Part shown: piece by piece, positions 1 through 8,874 of the stretch
Position numbering within the stretch: the first letter of the stretch is position 1
Layout of the letters: every line of letters starts with the position of its first letter
Source: JANOBD01 sp031411495
GTDB taxonomy: Bacteria > Planctomycetota > Phycisphaerae > Tepidisphaerales > Tepidisphaeraceae
Length of the DNA stretch: 64,000 nucleotides
NCBI GenBank assembly: GCA_031411495.1
Contig: JANOBD010000053.1
Span: 36,188-100,187, forward strand
Direction of reading: 5' to 3'
The notes under the pieces: model-generated
The model's input: only the letters and a program-made list of their open reading frames with translations
Told to the model about the DNA's origin: nothing
Databases searched by the model: none
Translations under genes and position numbers: made by a program

Positions 1-104
1 CATCGACCTTTGGTGGCGGCGAAATTCGCGGCTTCCTGACGCCGGAACCCGCGAGCCTCGCCGCCCTCGCCGGCGTGACGCTCGTCGCACGTCGCCGCCG
101 CTGA
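1..104 (+). CDS. PEP-CTERM protein, 3' end only
   Basis: The window opens inside a reading frame whose last residues read TPEPASLAALAGVTLVARRRR before TGA at 102-104. This is a PEP-CTERM sorting tail: a Pro-Glu-Pro motif, a short hydrophobic helix and an arginine cluster. In known systems this tail is recognised by an exosortase and anchors or processes exported proteins. The rest of the gene lies upstream, so its function cannot be read. A strong hairpin terminator follows 34 bases after the stop. Confidence 0.85.
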   Translation, partial: STFGGGEIRGFLTPEPASLAALAGVTLVARRRR

Positions 105-137
105 GCTGAGTATTCGCATCGGGGGTCAATGCAGGAG

Positions 138-170
138 CCCGCGACAAGCTGTGCTGTCGCGGGTTTCTTT
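138..170 (+). terminator. Rho-independent terminator of the first PEP-CTERM gene
   Basis: CCCGCGACA (138-146) pairs perfectly with TGTCGCGGG (155-163) across an 8-base loop, followed by TTTCTTT. The hairpin directly follows the PEP-CTERM stop. It also rules out long starts at 129 or 151 for the next gene, because those would begin inside the terminator. Confidence 0.85.
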
Positions 171-225
171 ACGCGCCCCTCTCTTCAAGCCGGTAGCATT
201 CGTAAGTTCCGACGGGGAGGACTCG

Positions 226-1635
226 ATGTTCCGTCATTCTGTCGCTTTGGTGTTCGCTCTCGTATCGACGCTGTCGGTGTGCAGCTCGGAGCAGGCGATC
301 CCCGTGAAGGTGGACCCGCGGGTCGAGCTGCTCGCGATCGTCTTCAGGCTCGCCGGCAACCCTGAATACAACATGCCCAACTCCAAGTCGAAGTACGCCG
401 ACGAGGTCGAAGCGTATTTCGGCAAGTTCCGCGATCATGAGGTGGTGAAACTCGCACGCGAACTTCGAAACTCGCGCGGCATTTCTTTCGACGCCGTGAT
501 GAGCATGGCCGTCCATCTCGATGACAAGCTTCCGCCCGGGCCGCGCACGCCTTTGGAACCGCGTCCGGCGCTGCTCGAATCGCGGTGGACCGACGCCGAC
601 GCGGCCAGGTTCATCGCTGCTCTCGACGGGTTCGTCAAGGACACCGATGCCGCTCAGTTCTTCGACGCTCACGCCGCGTTCTTTGAACAGTGCGCCGGCC
701 GGCTCTCGACGATCGTCAACAAGCAGAAGATCATGCCGTTCTTCGACAGCTACTTCGGCAAGCGGCAGACCGCGTCGTACACCGTGATCGTCGGCATGCT
801 CAACGGCGGCGGGAACTATGGCGTCTCGATGCGCCACGCCGACGGCCGCGAGGAGATCACGCCCGTCATCGGCATCTACAAGTGGGACGATCAAGGACTT
901 CCTGCGATCGGCGGCGAAGTGCTTCACACGATCTTCCATGAGTTCTGCCACGCGTACACGAACGCGATCGTCGAGAAGCACTGGCCGGAACTCGACACAT
1001 CGTGCGGCCATCTCTTCGATCGCACCGCCGCAACGATGCGCCGCAATGCTTACGGAATGCCCAGGACGCTCGCGTATGAATCGTTCGTCCGCGCCTGCGT
1101 CGTTCGCGCGATGGCAAATTTGTACGGAGAGAAGGTCGGCCAGAAGCAGGCGATCAGCGAGGCGTGCAGCGGCTTCGCGTGGACTCTCGATTTCGCCGAC
1201 CTGCTCAAGCAGTATGAGGCCGATCGAAAGACGTTTGTCGACTTTGAATCGTTCATCCCACGAATCGTTGCGTTCTTCGACAAGACGGCGACGAATTACG
1301 ACGCGATGCTGCATCGCTTTCCGCAGATCGTCTCCATCACGCCCGGCAACGGCGACAACGCAGTCGATGCGGGAAAGACGAAGCAGATTACGATCACGTT
1401 CGATCGGCCGATGCGCGACAAGAGCTGGTCGGTCGTTACGCTCGACCGATCCCAGTTCCCGGCGATCGGCAATCCGTCGTTCGATGCAGAACGCAAGGTG
1501 CTGACGCTCCCGGCGACGCTGGAGCCGAATCACACCTATCGCTTCGGGTTGAACGGCCCGAACTTTCTCGGCTTCGTCGACGATAATGGGATGCCGCTGC
1601 TGCCGAAGGAAGTTTCGTTCACGACGGCGCCGTAG
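226..1635 (+). CDS. Secreted DUF4932-type zinc metalloprotease with C-terminal Ig-like domain
   Basis: 469 aa. The ATG at 226 is chosen because GGGGAGG lies 5 bases upstream and a hydrophobic signal peptide (about residues 4-20) follows at once. The N-terminal half has the look of the DUF4932 family (KVDPRVELLAIVFRLAGNPEY). The middle holds an HEFCH motif, a consensus HExxH zinc site, so a peptidase role is likely. The last ~100 residues (ITPGNGDNAVDAGKTKQITI, FDRPM) resemble a Big_5/SbsA Ig-like domain. The protein is probably exported. Substrate is unknown. It stands alone, 40 bases ahead of rsmH. Confidence 0.8.
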   Translation: MFRHSVALVFALVSTLSVCSSEQAIPVKVDPRVELLAIVFRLAGNPEYNMPNSKSKYADEVEAYFGKFRDHEVVKLARELRNSRGISFDAVMSMAVHLDDKLPPGPRTPLEPRPALLESRWTDADAARFIAALDGFVKDTDAAQFFDAHAAFFEQCAGRLSTIVNKQKIMPFFDSYFGKRQTASYTVIVGMLNGGGNYGVSMRHADGREEITPVIGIYKWDDQGLPAIGGEVLHTIFHEFCHAYTNAIVEKHWPELDTSCGHLFDRTAATMRRNAYGMPRTLAYESFVRACVVRAMANLYGEKVGQKQAISEACSGFAWTLDFADLLKQYEADRKTFVDFESFIPRIVAFFDKTATNYDAMLHRFPQIVSITPGNGDNAVDAGKTKQITITFDRPMRDKSWSVVTLDRSQFPAIGNPSFDAERKVLTLPATLEPNHTYRFGLNGPNFLGFVDDNGMPLLPKEVSFTTAP

Positions 1636-1674
1636 GGTCGGCATTGGCCGTGGAGTCGTGCTACGCTGCGTGCG

Positions 1675-2607
1675 ATGAAGAGACGGGAAACACGCCACAT
1701 TCCGGTTCTGCTCGCACCCGTTCTCAACGTGCTGCGCGTCCGACCCGGCATGACGGTGGTCGATTGCACGCTGGGCCTCGGCGGACACGCGGCGGCGATG
1801 CTGCATGCCGTTTCTCCCGGCGGGCGACTTATCGGCATCGACTTCGATCCCGGCAACATGGCCATCGCCCGCGCGAAACTCGACGAAGTTAACGCGAGCG
1901 GCGCCGCACGCTTCGATCTGTATCACAACAATTTCGCCGCGCTGCCGAACGTGTTGCGTGAAGCCGGCGTGGAGAAAGTGGACGCGATCCTCGCCGATGT
2001 GGGCGTTGCCAGCACACAGATCGACGATCCCGCACGCGGGTTCAGTTACAAAAAGCCCGGCCCGCTCGACATGCGCATGGACCCGACGCGCGGTCAGCCG
2101 GCATCCGCGATTGTGAATCGACTGAGCGAAAGGGAACTGGCGGAAGCGTTCCAGGAGTACGGCGACGAAGACGAGGCCCCGCAGATCGCCAGGCTCATCG
2201 TCGAGCGACGGAAGCAGAAGCCGATCGAGACGACGACGGATCTGATGGCGATCGTCTGCGAAGCGCGCGACTTCACCATCGAACGCGCCGCCGGCGCGAA
2301 GCTCCATCCGGCCGCACGAACGTTCCAGGCGCTGCGCATCCTTGTGAACCGCGAGATGGCGAACCTCGAGCGTTTGCTGGCGGTGATTCCGGAGGTTCTC
2401 AATCCCGACGGCGTGGCCGCGATCATCAGCTTCCACAGCGGCGAAGATCGAAGGGTGAAGCAGGCGTTCCGCGACGGCCTACGCGAGGGCATTTTCGACA
2501 AAATCAGCGCCGACCCGATCGTGGCGGATGAAGAAGAGCAGACAAAGAACCCTCGCTCACGCAGTGCGAAACTGCGATGGGCAAAGCGCGCGCGCGACGA
2601 ATCGTGA
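1675..2607 (+). CDS. rsmH: 16S rRNA (cytosine(1402)-N(4))-methyltransferase RsmH
   Basis: 310 aa, the normal length. It carries the family's N-terminal HIPVLL motif, the AdoMet-binding stretch VVDCTLGLGGHA (about residues 24-35) and the diagnostic RGFSYKKPGPLDMRMD block. The C-terminus has VAIISFHSGEDRRVK-like sequence matching the family's SFHSLEDR motif. RsmH N4-methylates C1402 in the decoding centre of 16S rRNA using AdoMet. In most bacteria rsmH heads the dcw division cluster; here no ftsL, ftsI or mur genes follow, in keeping with planctomycetes that lack the FtsZ machinery. Confidence 0.95.
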   Translation: MKRRETRHIPVLLAPVLNVLRVRPGMTVVDCTLGLGGHAAAMLHAVSPGGRLIGIDFDPGNMAIARAKLDEVNASGAARFDLYHNNFAALPNVLREAGVEKVDAILADVGVASTQIDDPARGFSYKKPGPLDMRMDPTRGQPASAIVNRLSERELAEAFQEYGDEDEAPQIARLIVERRKQKPIETTTDLMAIVCEARDFTIERAAGAKLHPAARTFQALRILVNREMANLERLLAVIPEVLNPDGVAAIISFHSGEDRRVKQAFRDGLREGIFDKISADPIVADEEEQTKNPRSRSAKLRWAKRARDES

Positions 2608-2905
2608 ACTCTCGGAATCCGCGAGAAAACCCATGAAGTGGCTTTCTGTCAACTTCGACATCGCGTCTTGACGACCTGGTGTCCGATGATCTTCCGTGGG
2701 ATCGAGGGATCCGGCTACGGCGTGGCGTCATCTGCGCGTCATCGAACCACCGGGCCATAGAGTTCACCTATATTGACTCAAGGTTCGTGTTCACTGCTAA
2801 TTCTTTGGCTTGTCTGCTTTGGCACGCGTAAAAACCTGTCATAATTCGCCTGCGATCAATCGACGATCGGCCTGTCCTCATATCCCGGCTGCGGGGGAGA
2901 TCCAT

Positions 2906-5900
2906 TTGAAGCGTCAATCGTGTTCGCGTGCTCGTTCGTCTCGCCGATTTGTCCATGCGCAATCGCTGGAACGACGCCAAATGCTTTGTGGGCTGCCTCA
3001 CACCGCGCTGAATCCCGCGCCCGCTTTCGATTATCAGCTCGAGCGAAGCGCGCAGGCGAACTCGGGAAGCGGAGATGCCGTTTCGATCATCTGGTCCAAC
3101 CGCGGCACCGTGGGTGACGGATTTGCGAGCACTTTTGCCGCCAACGCCAGTGCCGCTCGTACCGTTGTCGACCAGGTTCTGGCAGACTGGTCTAACGCGA
3201 TCACAAGCTGGAACCGAGCGGACGGGACGACGACCTTTCAAGTATCGATTTCGATGTATGGAAGCGGCACCGGCTGGGGAGCGGCGGCTGGGCCTTCGAG
3301 CACTGTACCGGCAGACGGCAAGCCTCGCACCGGCTCGATGTCGATCTCGCGCGGCAGCGACACGTCGGGCGACGGCCTCGGCGACGGGGCGGGCTGGTAC
3401 CTCGACCCTCGACCTGCCGACAGCGCGGAGTTTCTCGGCAACGTCATCAACGCCTTCGCCGGCCGACCGACCTCAACGACTTCAAACTTCGATCTCTACA
3501 CGGTCGTTTCGCTCGAACTTACGCACGTGCTGGGCCTGATTACCGGTACAGGATTCAACGCCTACAAGCTCGCCACCAGCGGCTACACCACAGTGCTCAC
3601 CGCGCCCGACACCGCTGAGGCAGGCGCGGGCAACACCGGCTCGCTCGGCTACTTCGTGAAGTTCGACGGGCCCACCATCGACCACCTGATGACCACCAAC
3701 AACGGCGGCAGCGGCGGCAGCAACTGGGGGTCGCCGATCCACACTGCCGGCCCGGGCTCGACCGTTGTCGGCGGCGCCACCTGGTACGGAACTGATGACT
3801 CGGGCAATGCCGTCTACGATCAGGCACGCTACCTGCCCAACGAAGTGGTCCTGCGCATCCTCTCTGACGCGTACGGCTACAGCATCGCCGACCCGACAAC
3901 CCTTCAGAGCTTTTACGCCCAGCTCGACAGCAGCACCGGCCGGCTCACCGTGCGCGGGCGGGACGCCAGCAACGACATTATCAGCGTGATGAAGGTCGGC
4001 ACGAAACTGCGCGTGAGTGTGGACCTTGCCGTCGACGTTCCGGGCAGCGGTGCGCTGCCCGGCGCGGGCGACCTGCCGGCTTACGTGCGAGAGTTCGATC
4101 TCGTGAACGTCAATTCCGTTTTCATCGACGGCCTGAGCGGAAACGACAACATCACCGTCGACATCGTCAAGCCCACGACGGTCGAAGGCGGCGACGGTGC
4201 CGACACGATTCGCGTGGCGAGCGCGGCGTCCGGAACCGGCAGCATCGCCATCCGCGGCGGAAACGACAACGACCAGCTCTACGCCGGCTACAACAACAAT
4301 CTCGATGCCATTGATGCCGACGTCACGCTCGATGGCGGTTTTGGCACCGACACGATCTGGTACGAAGACGCGTTCAACCCGGTCGCGAGCATTTACCAGA
4401 TGAACGGGAACTACCTCACCCGCGGCGGCATGTTCACCGTCTATCACAGTAACTCCGAAGCGGTCCGCGCCTACCTCGGAAGCAACGCCTCCACCGTCAA
4501 CATTTTCGAAGCGACCGTCCCGACCAGCGTGTACGGCGGAAATGCCGCCGACCAGTTCATCGTCTCCAGCGTCACCAATACACTCGTTCCGTACTACTAC
4601 CCGCTGATGGTCGACGGCGGCGGCGGACAGGACACCTTCGACGTTCGCGATACCGCCCAGATCAATCCTTCGGTCTACAACATTTCCAGCAACACGCTCG
4701 AACGCGTCGGCAGCGCCGCGATGACGTTCAACGCGATGGAAATCTTCAAGCTCACCGCCACCGGAGCCACGGATGAAATCCGAGTTCGCTCCACCGGAAC
4801 AACCTGCACGTACAACTTGTTCAGCGGTGCGAACAGCGATCGCTTCTACATCGGCGACGGAACGACCAAGCGACTTGACCCGATCGACGGCGCGATCTCC
4901 ATCGACGGCCAGAGCGGCAGCAGCGATGAAGTGAATCTCTACGATCAGGACAGCACCTCGGCCGCCACCTACACCGGAACCGCGACCTCTGTCTACTCGT
5001 CCGACACGGCGCTGATCTCCCTTTCCAACACCGAGCAGGCGTGGTTCTACGGCAGCAGCGCCGGCGACACGTTCAACATCACGCCGTCGAGCGCGATCGA
5101 GTATCATCTCGATGGCCGCTCGGGTACCGATACCCTCGCGCTCAACATGAGCGGCGTCACCTCGCCGGTGCAGACGCCGACCACCAGCAGTTCGGGCACG
5201 TGGTCGTTCGGCAATCGGTTGCCCGTTTACTACACCGGCATCGAGAACAACGGCGGAACGCCGGTGAACAATCCGCCTACGATCGGCTCGCTCTCGGCGT
5301 CGGCGGGGAGCGTGACGCAAGGCACCCCGGCGACCCTCACCGCCAACAGCGTGACAGATTCCGATGGCACCATCCTGGCTGTCTATTTCTACCGCGAAAA
5401 CAACGGCATCTCCGGTTTTCAGAGCGATGACCTGCTGCTCACGACCGATTCGAGTTCGCCGTACAATTGCACCTTCAACACCGGCGGGCTCGCAGCCGGA
5501 ACCTACACGCTTTATGCGCGTGCCGTGGACAACGGCAGCGTGTTCAGCAATGTGGCCTCCACGACGGTTGCGGTGACAACGCCGACCAATCAGTCGCCGA
5601 CCATCGCTTCGCTCACGTCTTCCGCATCGAGCGTGGTCGCCGGCAACGCCTTCCGCCTCGCTGCCAATGGGGTCAGTGATTCGGACGGAACGGTGCTCGA
5701 TGTGCGCTTCTTCCGCGAGACCAACGGCATCGGGGGTCTGCAGCTCGGTGGCGACACGTTGCTCGCCACCGACGTCAGCGCCGCCGACGGGTGGTATGCC
5801 GACATCAACACGGTGGGATTCTCAGCGGGCAGCTACCAGTATTACGCGATCGCGCGCGACAACGCCGGCCTGGAAGGCAACACGGTCTCGACGACCGTCA

Positions 5901-6457
5901 GCATTACGACGCCGCCTGGACCGACACCGTACTACAAAACGATGTTCATGGAGCAGTACCCCGTGCGCGTGTTCTTCATCTGGCTGGAGGATGTGGGCGC
6001 CAGTCTCGACACGGGTGACCTCACCGTGCGCAACCTCGCGACCAACCAGACGGTCGGAATCAGCGAGGTCACGTGGGATTCGGCCAATCGTGCCGCGCTC
6101 TTCTCGCTCGCGAGCTTCCCACCCGACGGCAACTACCGCGCCACGCTCTCGGGAAGCGGCATCAGCGCCAACGGCGTCCCGATGGGAACGAATGTCGATG
6201 TCGATTTCTTCATCCTGCGCGGCGACGCGAACAATGATCGTCGAGTCGATTTCACGGACCTGTTGACGCTCGCGCAGAATTACGGCGGGATGAACCGGAA
6301 CTTCAGCCAAGGCAACTTCGACCTGGATACGCAAGGCCTCGTCGACTTCAACGACCTGCTGTTGCTCGCCCAACGCTACGGCACGAGCCTGCTGCAGACC
6401 GTGCCAAGCTTCACGGCCAGAGCCAAGTCGCGCGTCAGCAAAGACGTCCTGGCGTGA
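2906..6457 (+). CDS. Large secreted surface protein with degenerate matrixin-like domain, two Ig-like repeats and dockerin-like C-terminus
   Basis: About 1183 aa from a TTG at 2906, chosen because GGGGGAGA lies 5 bases upstream; an ATG-like start in frame at 2810 has no ribosome site. The N-terminus has RRFVHAQSLERRQMLCG, like the planctomycete extracellular leader (LExRxLL). Residues ~40-340 look like a matrixin-type metalloprotease domain, but the zinc motif reads LELTHVLGL, with Leu in place of the first His and no third His. A long low-complexity beta region follows (many D/G/T/N), then two tandem Ig-like repeats (NPPTIGSLSA... and NQSPTIASLTS...). The end has paired dockerin-like calcium motifs (GDANNDRRVDFTDLLTLAQ; FDLDTQGLVDFNDLLLLAQ). 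No PEP-CTERM tail. Probably structural or adhesive rather than catalytic. Confidence 0.75.
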   Translation: MKRQSCSRARSSRRFVHAQSLERRQMLCGLPHTALNPAPAFDYQLERSAQANSGSGDAVSIIWSNRGTVGDGFASTFAANASAARTVVDQVLADWSNAITSWNRADGTTTFQVSISMYGSGTGWGAAAGPSSTVPADGKPRTGSMSISRGSDTSGDGLGDGAGWYLDPRPADSAEFLGNVINAFAGRPTSTTSNFDLYTVVSLELTHVLGLITGTGFNAYKLATSGYTTVLTAPDTAEAGAGNTGSLGYFVKFDGPTIDHLMTTNNGGSGGSNWGSPIHTAGPGSTVVGGATWYGTDDSGNAVYDQARYLPNEVVLRILSDAYGYSIADPTTLQSFYAQLDSSTGRLTVRGRDASNDIISVMKVGTKLRVSVDLAVDVPGSGALPGAGDLPAYVREFDLVNVNSVFIDGLSGNDNITVDIVKPTTVEGGDGADTIRVASAASGTGSIAIRGGNDNDQLYAGYNNNLDAIDADVTLDGGFGTDTIWYEDAFNPVASIYQMNGNYLTRGGMFTVYHSNSEAVRAYLGSNASTVNIFEATVPTSVYGGNAADQFIVSSVTNTLVPYYYPLMVDGGGGQDTFDVRDTAQINPSVYNISSNTLERVGSAAMTFNAMEIFKLTATGATDEIRVRSTGTTCTYNLFSGANSDRFYIGDGTTKRLDPIDGAISIDGQSGSSDEVNLYDQDSTSAATYTGTATSVYSSDTALISLSNTEQAWFYGSSAGDTFNITPSSAIEYHLDGRSGTDTLALNMSGVTSPVQTPTTSSSGTWSFGNRLPVYYTGIENNGGTPVNNPPTIGSLSASAGSVTQGTPATLTANSVTDSDGTILAVYFYRENNGISGFQSDDLLLTTDSSSPYNCTFNTGGLAAGTYTLYARAVDNGSVFSNVASTTVAVTTPTNQSPTIASLTSSASSVVAGNAFRLAANGVSDSDGTVLDVRFFRETNGIGGLQLGGDTLLATDVSAADGWYADINTVGFSAGSYQYYAIARDNAGLEGNTVSTTVSITTPPGPTPYYKTMFMEQYPVRVFFIWLEDVGASLDTGDLTVRNLATNQTVGISEVTWDSANRAALFSLASFPPDGNYRATLSGSGISANGVPMGTNVDVDFFILRGDANNDRRVDFTDLLTLAQNYGGMNRNFSQGNFDLDTQGLVDFNDLLLLAQRYGTSLLQTVPSFTARAKSRVSKDVLA

Positions 6458-6547
6458 TGGGAGGGGCGGCGGGATAAGCCGTTCCATGGGTTCGCGCCGG
6501 CGATAAAGATGCCGCGTGTCGATCGTGAGGTCCAGGCGTTCGGATTC

Positions 6548-7903
6548 TTACGGCACGAGCGCAATCGCCTGCTCATACACCTTGATGCACGAGACGGCCG
6601 AGTCGCTCCAGCTCAGCTTCTTCACTTCGAAGGCGCCGTGTTCGCGCAGCGTGTTGGACAGGGCGGGGTGTTTGAGGACACCGACGATCTTGTTAGCCAT
6701 CTCATTCACATCCCAGAAGTCGACTTTCAGGACGTTCTGAAGAACTTCGCTAACGCCGGACTGCTTGGAGATGATGACGGGCACGTCGTGGGCGATCGCT
6801 TCGAGCGGGGCGATGCCGAACGGTTCGCTCACGCTCGGCATTACGTAAAGGTCGGCCTTCTTGAAGACCTCGTCGATGTCCTTGCCGCGGAGGAACCCGG
6901 TAAAGAGCACCTTGTGACCGATGCCCATGGCGGCGGCCATCTCGATGGTCCTGCGGATCATGTCGCCGCTGCCGGCCATGATGAACTTCACGTTGTCCAT
7001 CACCTCGAGGACCTTCTTCGCGGCGGCGATGAAATACTCCGGGCCCTTCTGCATGGTGATTCGGCCGAAGAAGAGGACGATCTTCTCGTCCTTCTTGATG
7101 TTGTACTTGATCGGGTCGAACATGCCGTTGGTACCGCCGTTGAGGTCGATAGCGTTGTAGACCACTTCGACCTTGTCGGGCTGGATGCCGTAATGGTGGG
7201 TGCAGATGTTCTTGGTCAGATGGCTGACGGCGATGACCTTCATGGCGGCGTGCATGCCGCGGCGTTCGATGTCGTAGATTCGGCTGTCGACGTTGGAGCC
7301 GGAGCGATCGAACTCGGTCGAGTGCACGTGAACGACCAGCGGCTTTCCGGTTGCGGCGGCGACGGAGAGTGCGGCGGGGTAGGTCATCCAATCGTGTGCG
7401 TGGATGACGTCAAACTGTTCTTTTTTCGCCAGGTCGACTGCAAGTGACGCATAACGATGCACTTCGGCGAAAAGATCACCCGCATACTGGGCGCCCGAAC
7501 CGCCGCCCTGGTTAATGAAACTCTGAACCGGCGTGTTGCCCGCGCTGGGGATGTGCCGGGTGGTTTCGACACGTTTGGTACCCTTGGAGATGAACTTCTG
7601 CGTCATCGGCGAAAGGTCGCCCGGCTGCTGGTATGGGTCGGTGCCCAGTGCATCCACGGTACGGAAGCTGACGTTCTCAAACTCGTCGAGACGGTGCTCG
7701 GTTTGCGGTTGCTCGTAGGTCGAACCGGGCTGGGGCGCGACGAGGCGAACGTGCGTGGAATAGGGCGAGTTCACCGGCCGCGGGAGGATAAAAATCACAT
7801 CGGTGCCGGCGGCACTCATGGCTTTCGTGAGGCCGTAGCATGCTGTGCCGAGCCCTCCACTGATGAAAGGAGGAAATTCCCAACCCAACATGAAAACCCG
7901 CAT
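6548..7903 (-). CDS. Glycosyltransferase family 4/5 protein (glycogen/starch synthase-like)
   Basis: 451 aa. The N-terminus MLGWEFPPFISGGLGTACYG is the acceptor-side KxGGL-like segment of GT5 starch/glycogen synthases. The C-terminal half shows the GT-B nucleotide-sugar site: GRITMQKGPEYFI and the ExxxxxxxE pair in SEPFGIAPLEAI. Such enzymes transfer glucose or another hexose from a nucleotide sugar in the cytoplasm. AAGGTG sits 7 bases before the ATG. Exact donor and product are not readable; GT4 alpha-glucan or exopolysaccharide synthesis are both possible. It stands alone on the minus strand, convergent with the surface protein gene. Confidence 0.85.
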   Translation of the reverse strand: MRVFMLGWEFPPFISGGLGTACYGLTKAMSAAGTDVIFILPRPVNSPYSTHVRLVAPQPGSTYEQPQTEHRLDEFENVSFRTVDALGTDPYQQPGDLSPMTQKFISKGTKRVETTRHIPSAGNTPVQSFINQGGGSGAQYAGDLFAEVHRYASLAVDLAKKEQFDVIHAHDWMTYPAALSVAAATGKPLVVHVHSTEFDRSGSNVDSRIYDIERRGMHAAMKVIAVSHLTKNICTHHYGIQPDKVEVVYNAIDLNGGTNGMFDPIKYNIKKDEKIVLFFGRITMQKGPEYFIAAAKKVLEVMDNVKFIMAGSGDMIRRTIEMAAAMGIGHKVLFTGFLRGKDIDEVFKKADLYVMPSVSEPFGIAPLEAIAHDVPVIISKQSGVSEVLQNVLKVDFWDVNEMANKIVGVLKHPALSNTLREHGAFEVKKLSWSDSAVSCIKVYEQAIALVP

Positions 7904-8110
7904 GAGTCACACCTTGTCCATCCGGACGTCACAAACCACCAACCGAACCGGGAGGTTGCGATAACGAAGCCCCGCTGTCAACATGATGCCTACACCTTCA
8001 CTAGCTTTTCACACGACTGCGGCATTTTGCCTTCAAACTAAGCGCGCGAGCTGCTGAGGTTGCATGGAAGTTAGACACGGCAAAAAGCGGACCGCAATCC
8101 GGTTCGAGAT

Positions 8111-8845
8111 TCAATCATGTGGAATCTTCGCCTTGGTAGAAAGCGTCATCACTGTCTTCCATGCCAGGTAATGCACGGGATCATTGGTTTGATTGGGTCC
8201 GGCGACGAGATCAAACGGTTTCGCGGGCCGGACCAGTCGTGCAATCGGCCGATTCGCCGAGTCCCTACCCAGTTGTACGTCGATGTACGAACACTCCGTA
8301 AGGCGCTCGATTGTGTCGCCTTTAGGTGTTATCTCGACACAGTGTCCCTTGTCCTTTGAGAGGTACATGATCGTGCACGAGTCGGCAGTGAGGGGGATGA
8401 CCGCAAATGTCGTACCCGTGGCGGCGGTCGTGACGTGCTCGTTTTCCGCCGAGCCGTTCGTGCCCATGATGTACACCAGCACGTTCCCCATGTAGTGAAG
8501 CATCGGCCCGCCGACCGCTTGCGTTGTCGCCGTCTGGATAGGCTGCGGTTGCGTGGGCGACGGTGGTGCGGGGGTTGGCAGCGGCTGTGGCGGCGGCGGA
8601 TTCTCTTCGGGAGGTGTCGCGGCGGGATTCATCTCGAACGCCACGAGGTAATAGAAATCGGAAGTGCCGGCCGCGTCTTTGAGTCGTCCCCGCATCGCGG
8701 AATAGGGTTTTCCGTTCGCACCCAACAGGCACGCGATCGCGCGCGCCTGTTCGTCGCCAGGCATCAGGGCTCTCGCCGGTTCGACCGGAGTCGAAGAACA
8801 CCCCAGCAGCATCGACAACATTCCAGCCGTTACGAGTCGCTTCAT
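8111..8845 (-). CDS. Putative lipoprotein with proline-rich linker, unknown function
   Basis: 244 aa from ATG 8845 (GAAAGG 7 bases upstream). The N-terminus is a lipoprotein signal with lipobox LLGC (cysteine near residue 14). A strongly proline-rich linker (PPEENPPPPQPLPTPAPPSP) separates two small domains. I do not recognise either. An alternative start at 8878 would overlap the kinase stop codon by ATGA and add 11 residues. Either way the gene is translationally close to the upstream CHASE2 kinase and likely co-transcribed, so it may act in the same envelope-sensing pathway; that is inference from position only. Confidence 0.7.
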   Translation of the reverse strand: MKRLVTAGMLSMLLGCSSTPVEPARALMPGDEQARAIACLLGANGKPYSAMRGRLKDAAGTSDFYYLVAFEMNPAATPPEENPPPPQPLPTPAPPSPTQPQPIQTATTQAVGGPMLHYMGNVLVYIMGTNGSAENEHVTTAATGTTFAVIPLTADSCTIMYLSKDKGHCVEITPKGDTIERLTECSYIDVQLGRDSANRPIARLVRPAKPFDLVAGPNQTNDPVHYLAWKTVMTLSTKAKIPHD

Positions 8846-8874
8846 CAGCGCCTTTCGAAGTGGTCTTCTGATCG

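Noticed and set aside
129..365. 78-codon plus-strand frame before the DUF4932 gene
   Set aside because: Starts ahead of a terminator, lacks a ribosome site and is out of frame with the real gene.
169..2436. 755-codon minus-strand open frame
   Set aside because: Arg/Glu/His-rich antisense shadow of the DUF4932 and rsmH genes; no domain or start signal.
3482..5320. 612-codon minus-strand open frame
   Set aside because: Antisense of the large surface protein, caused by high GC; low-complexity Val/Gly/Arg product.
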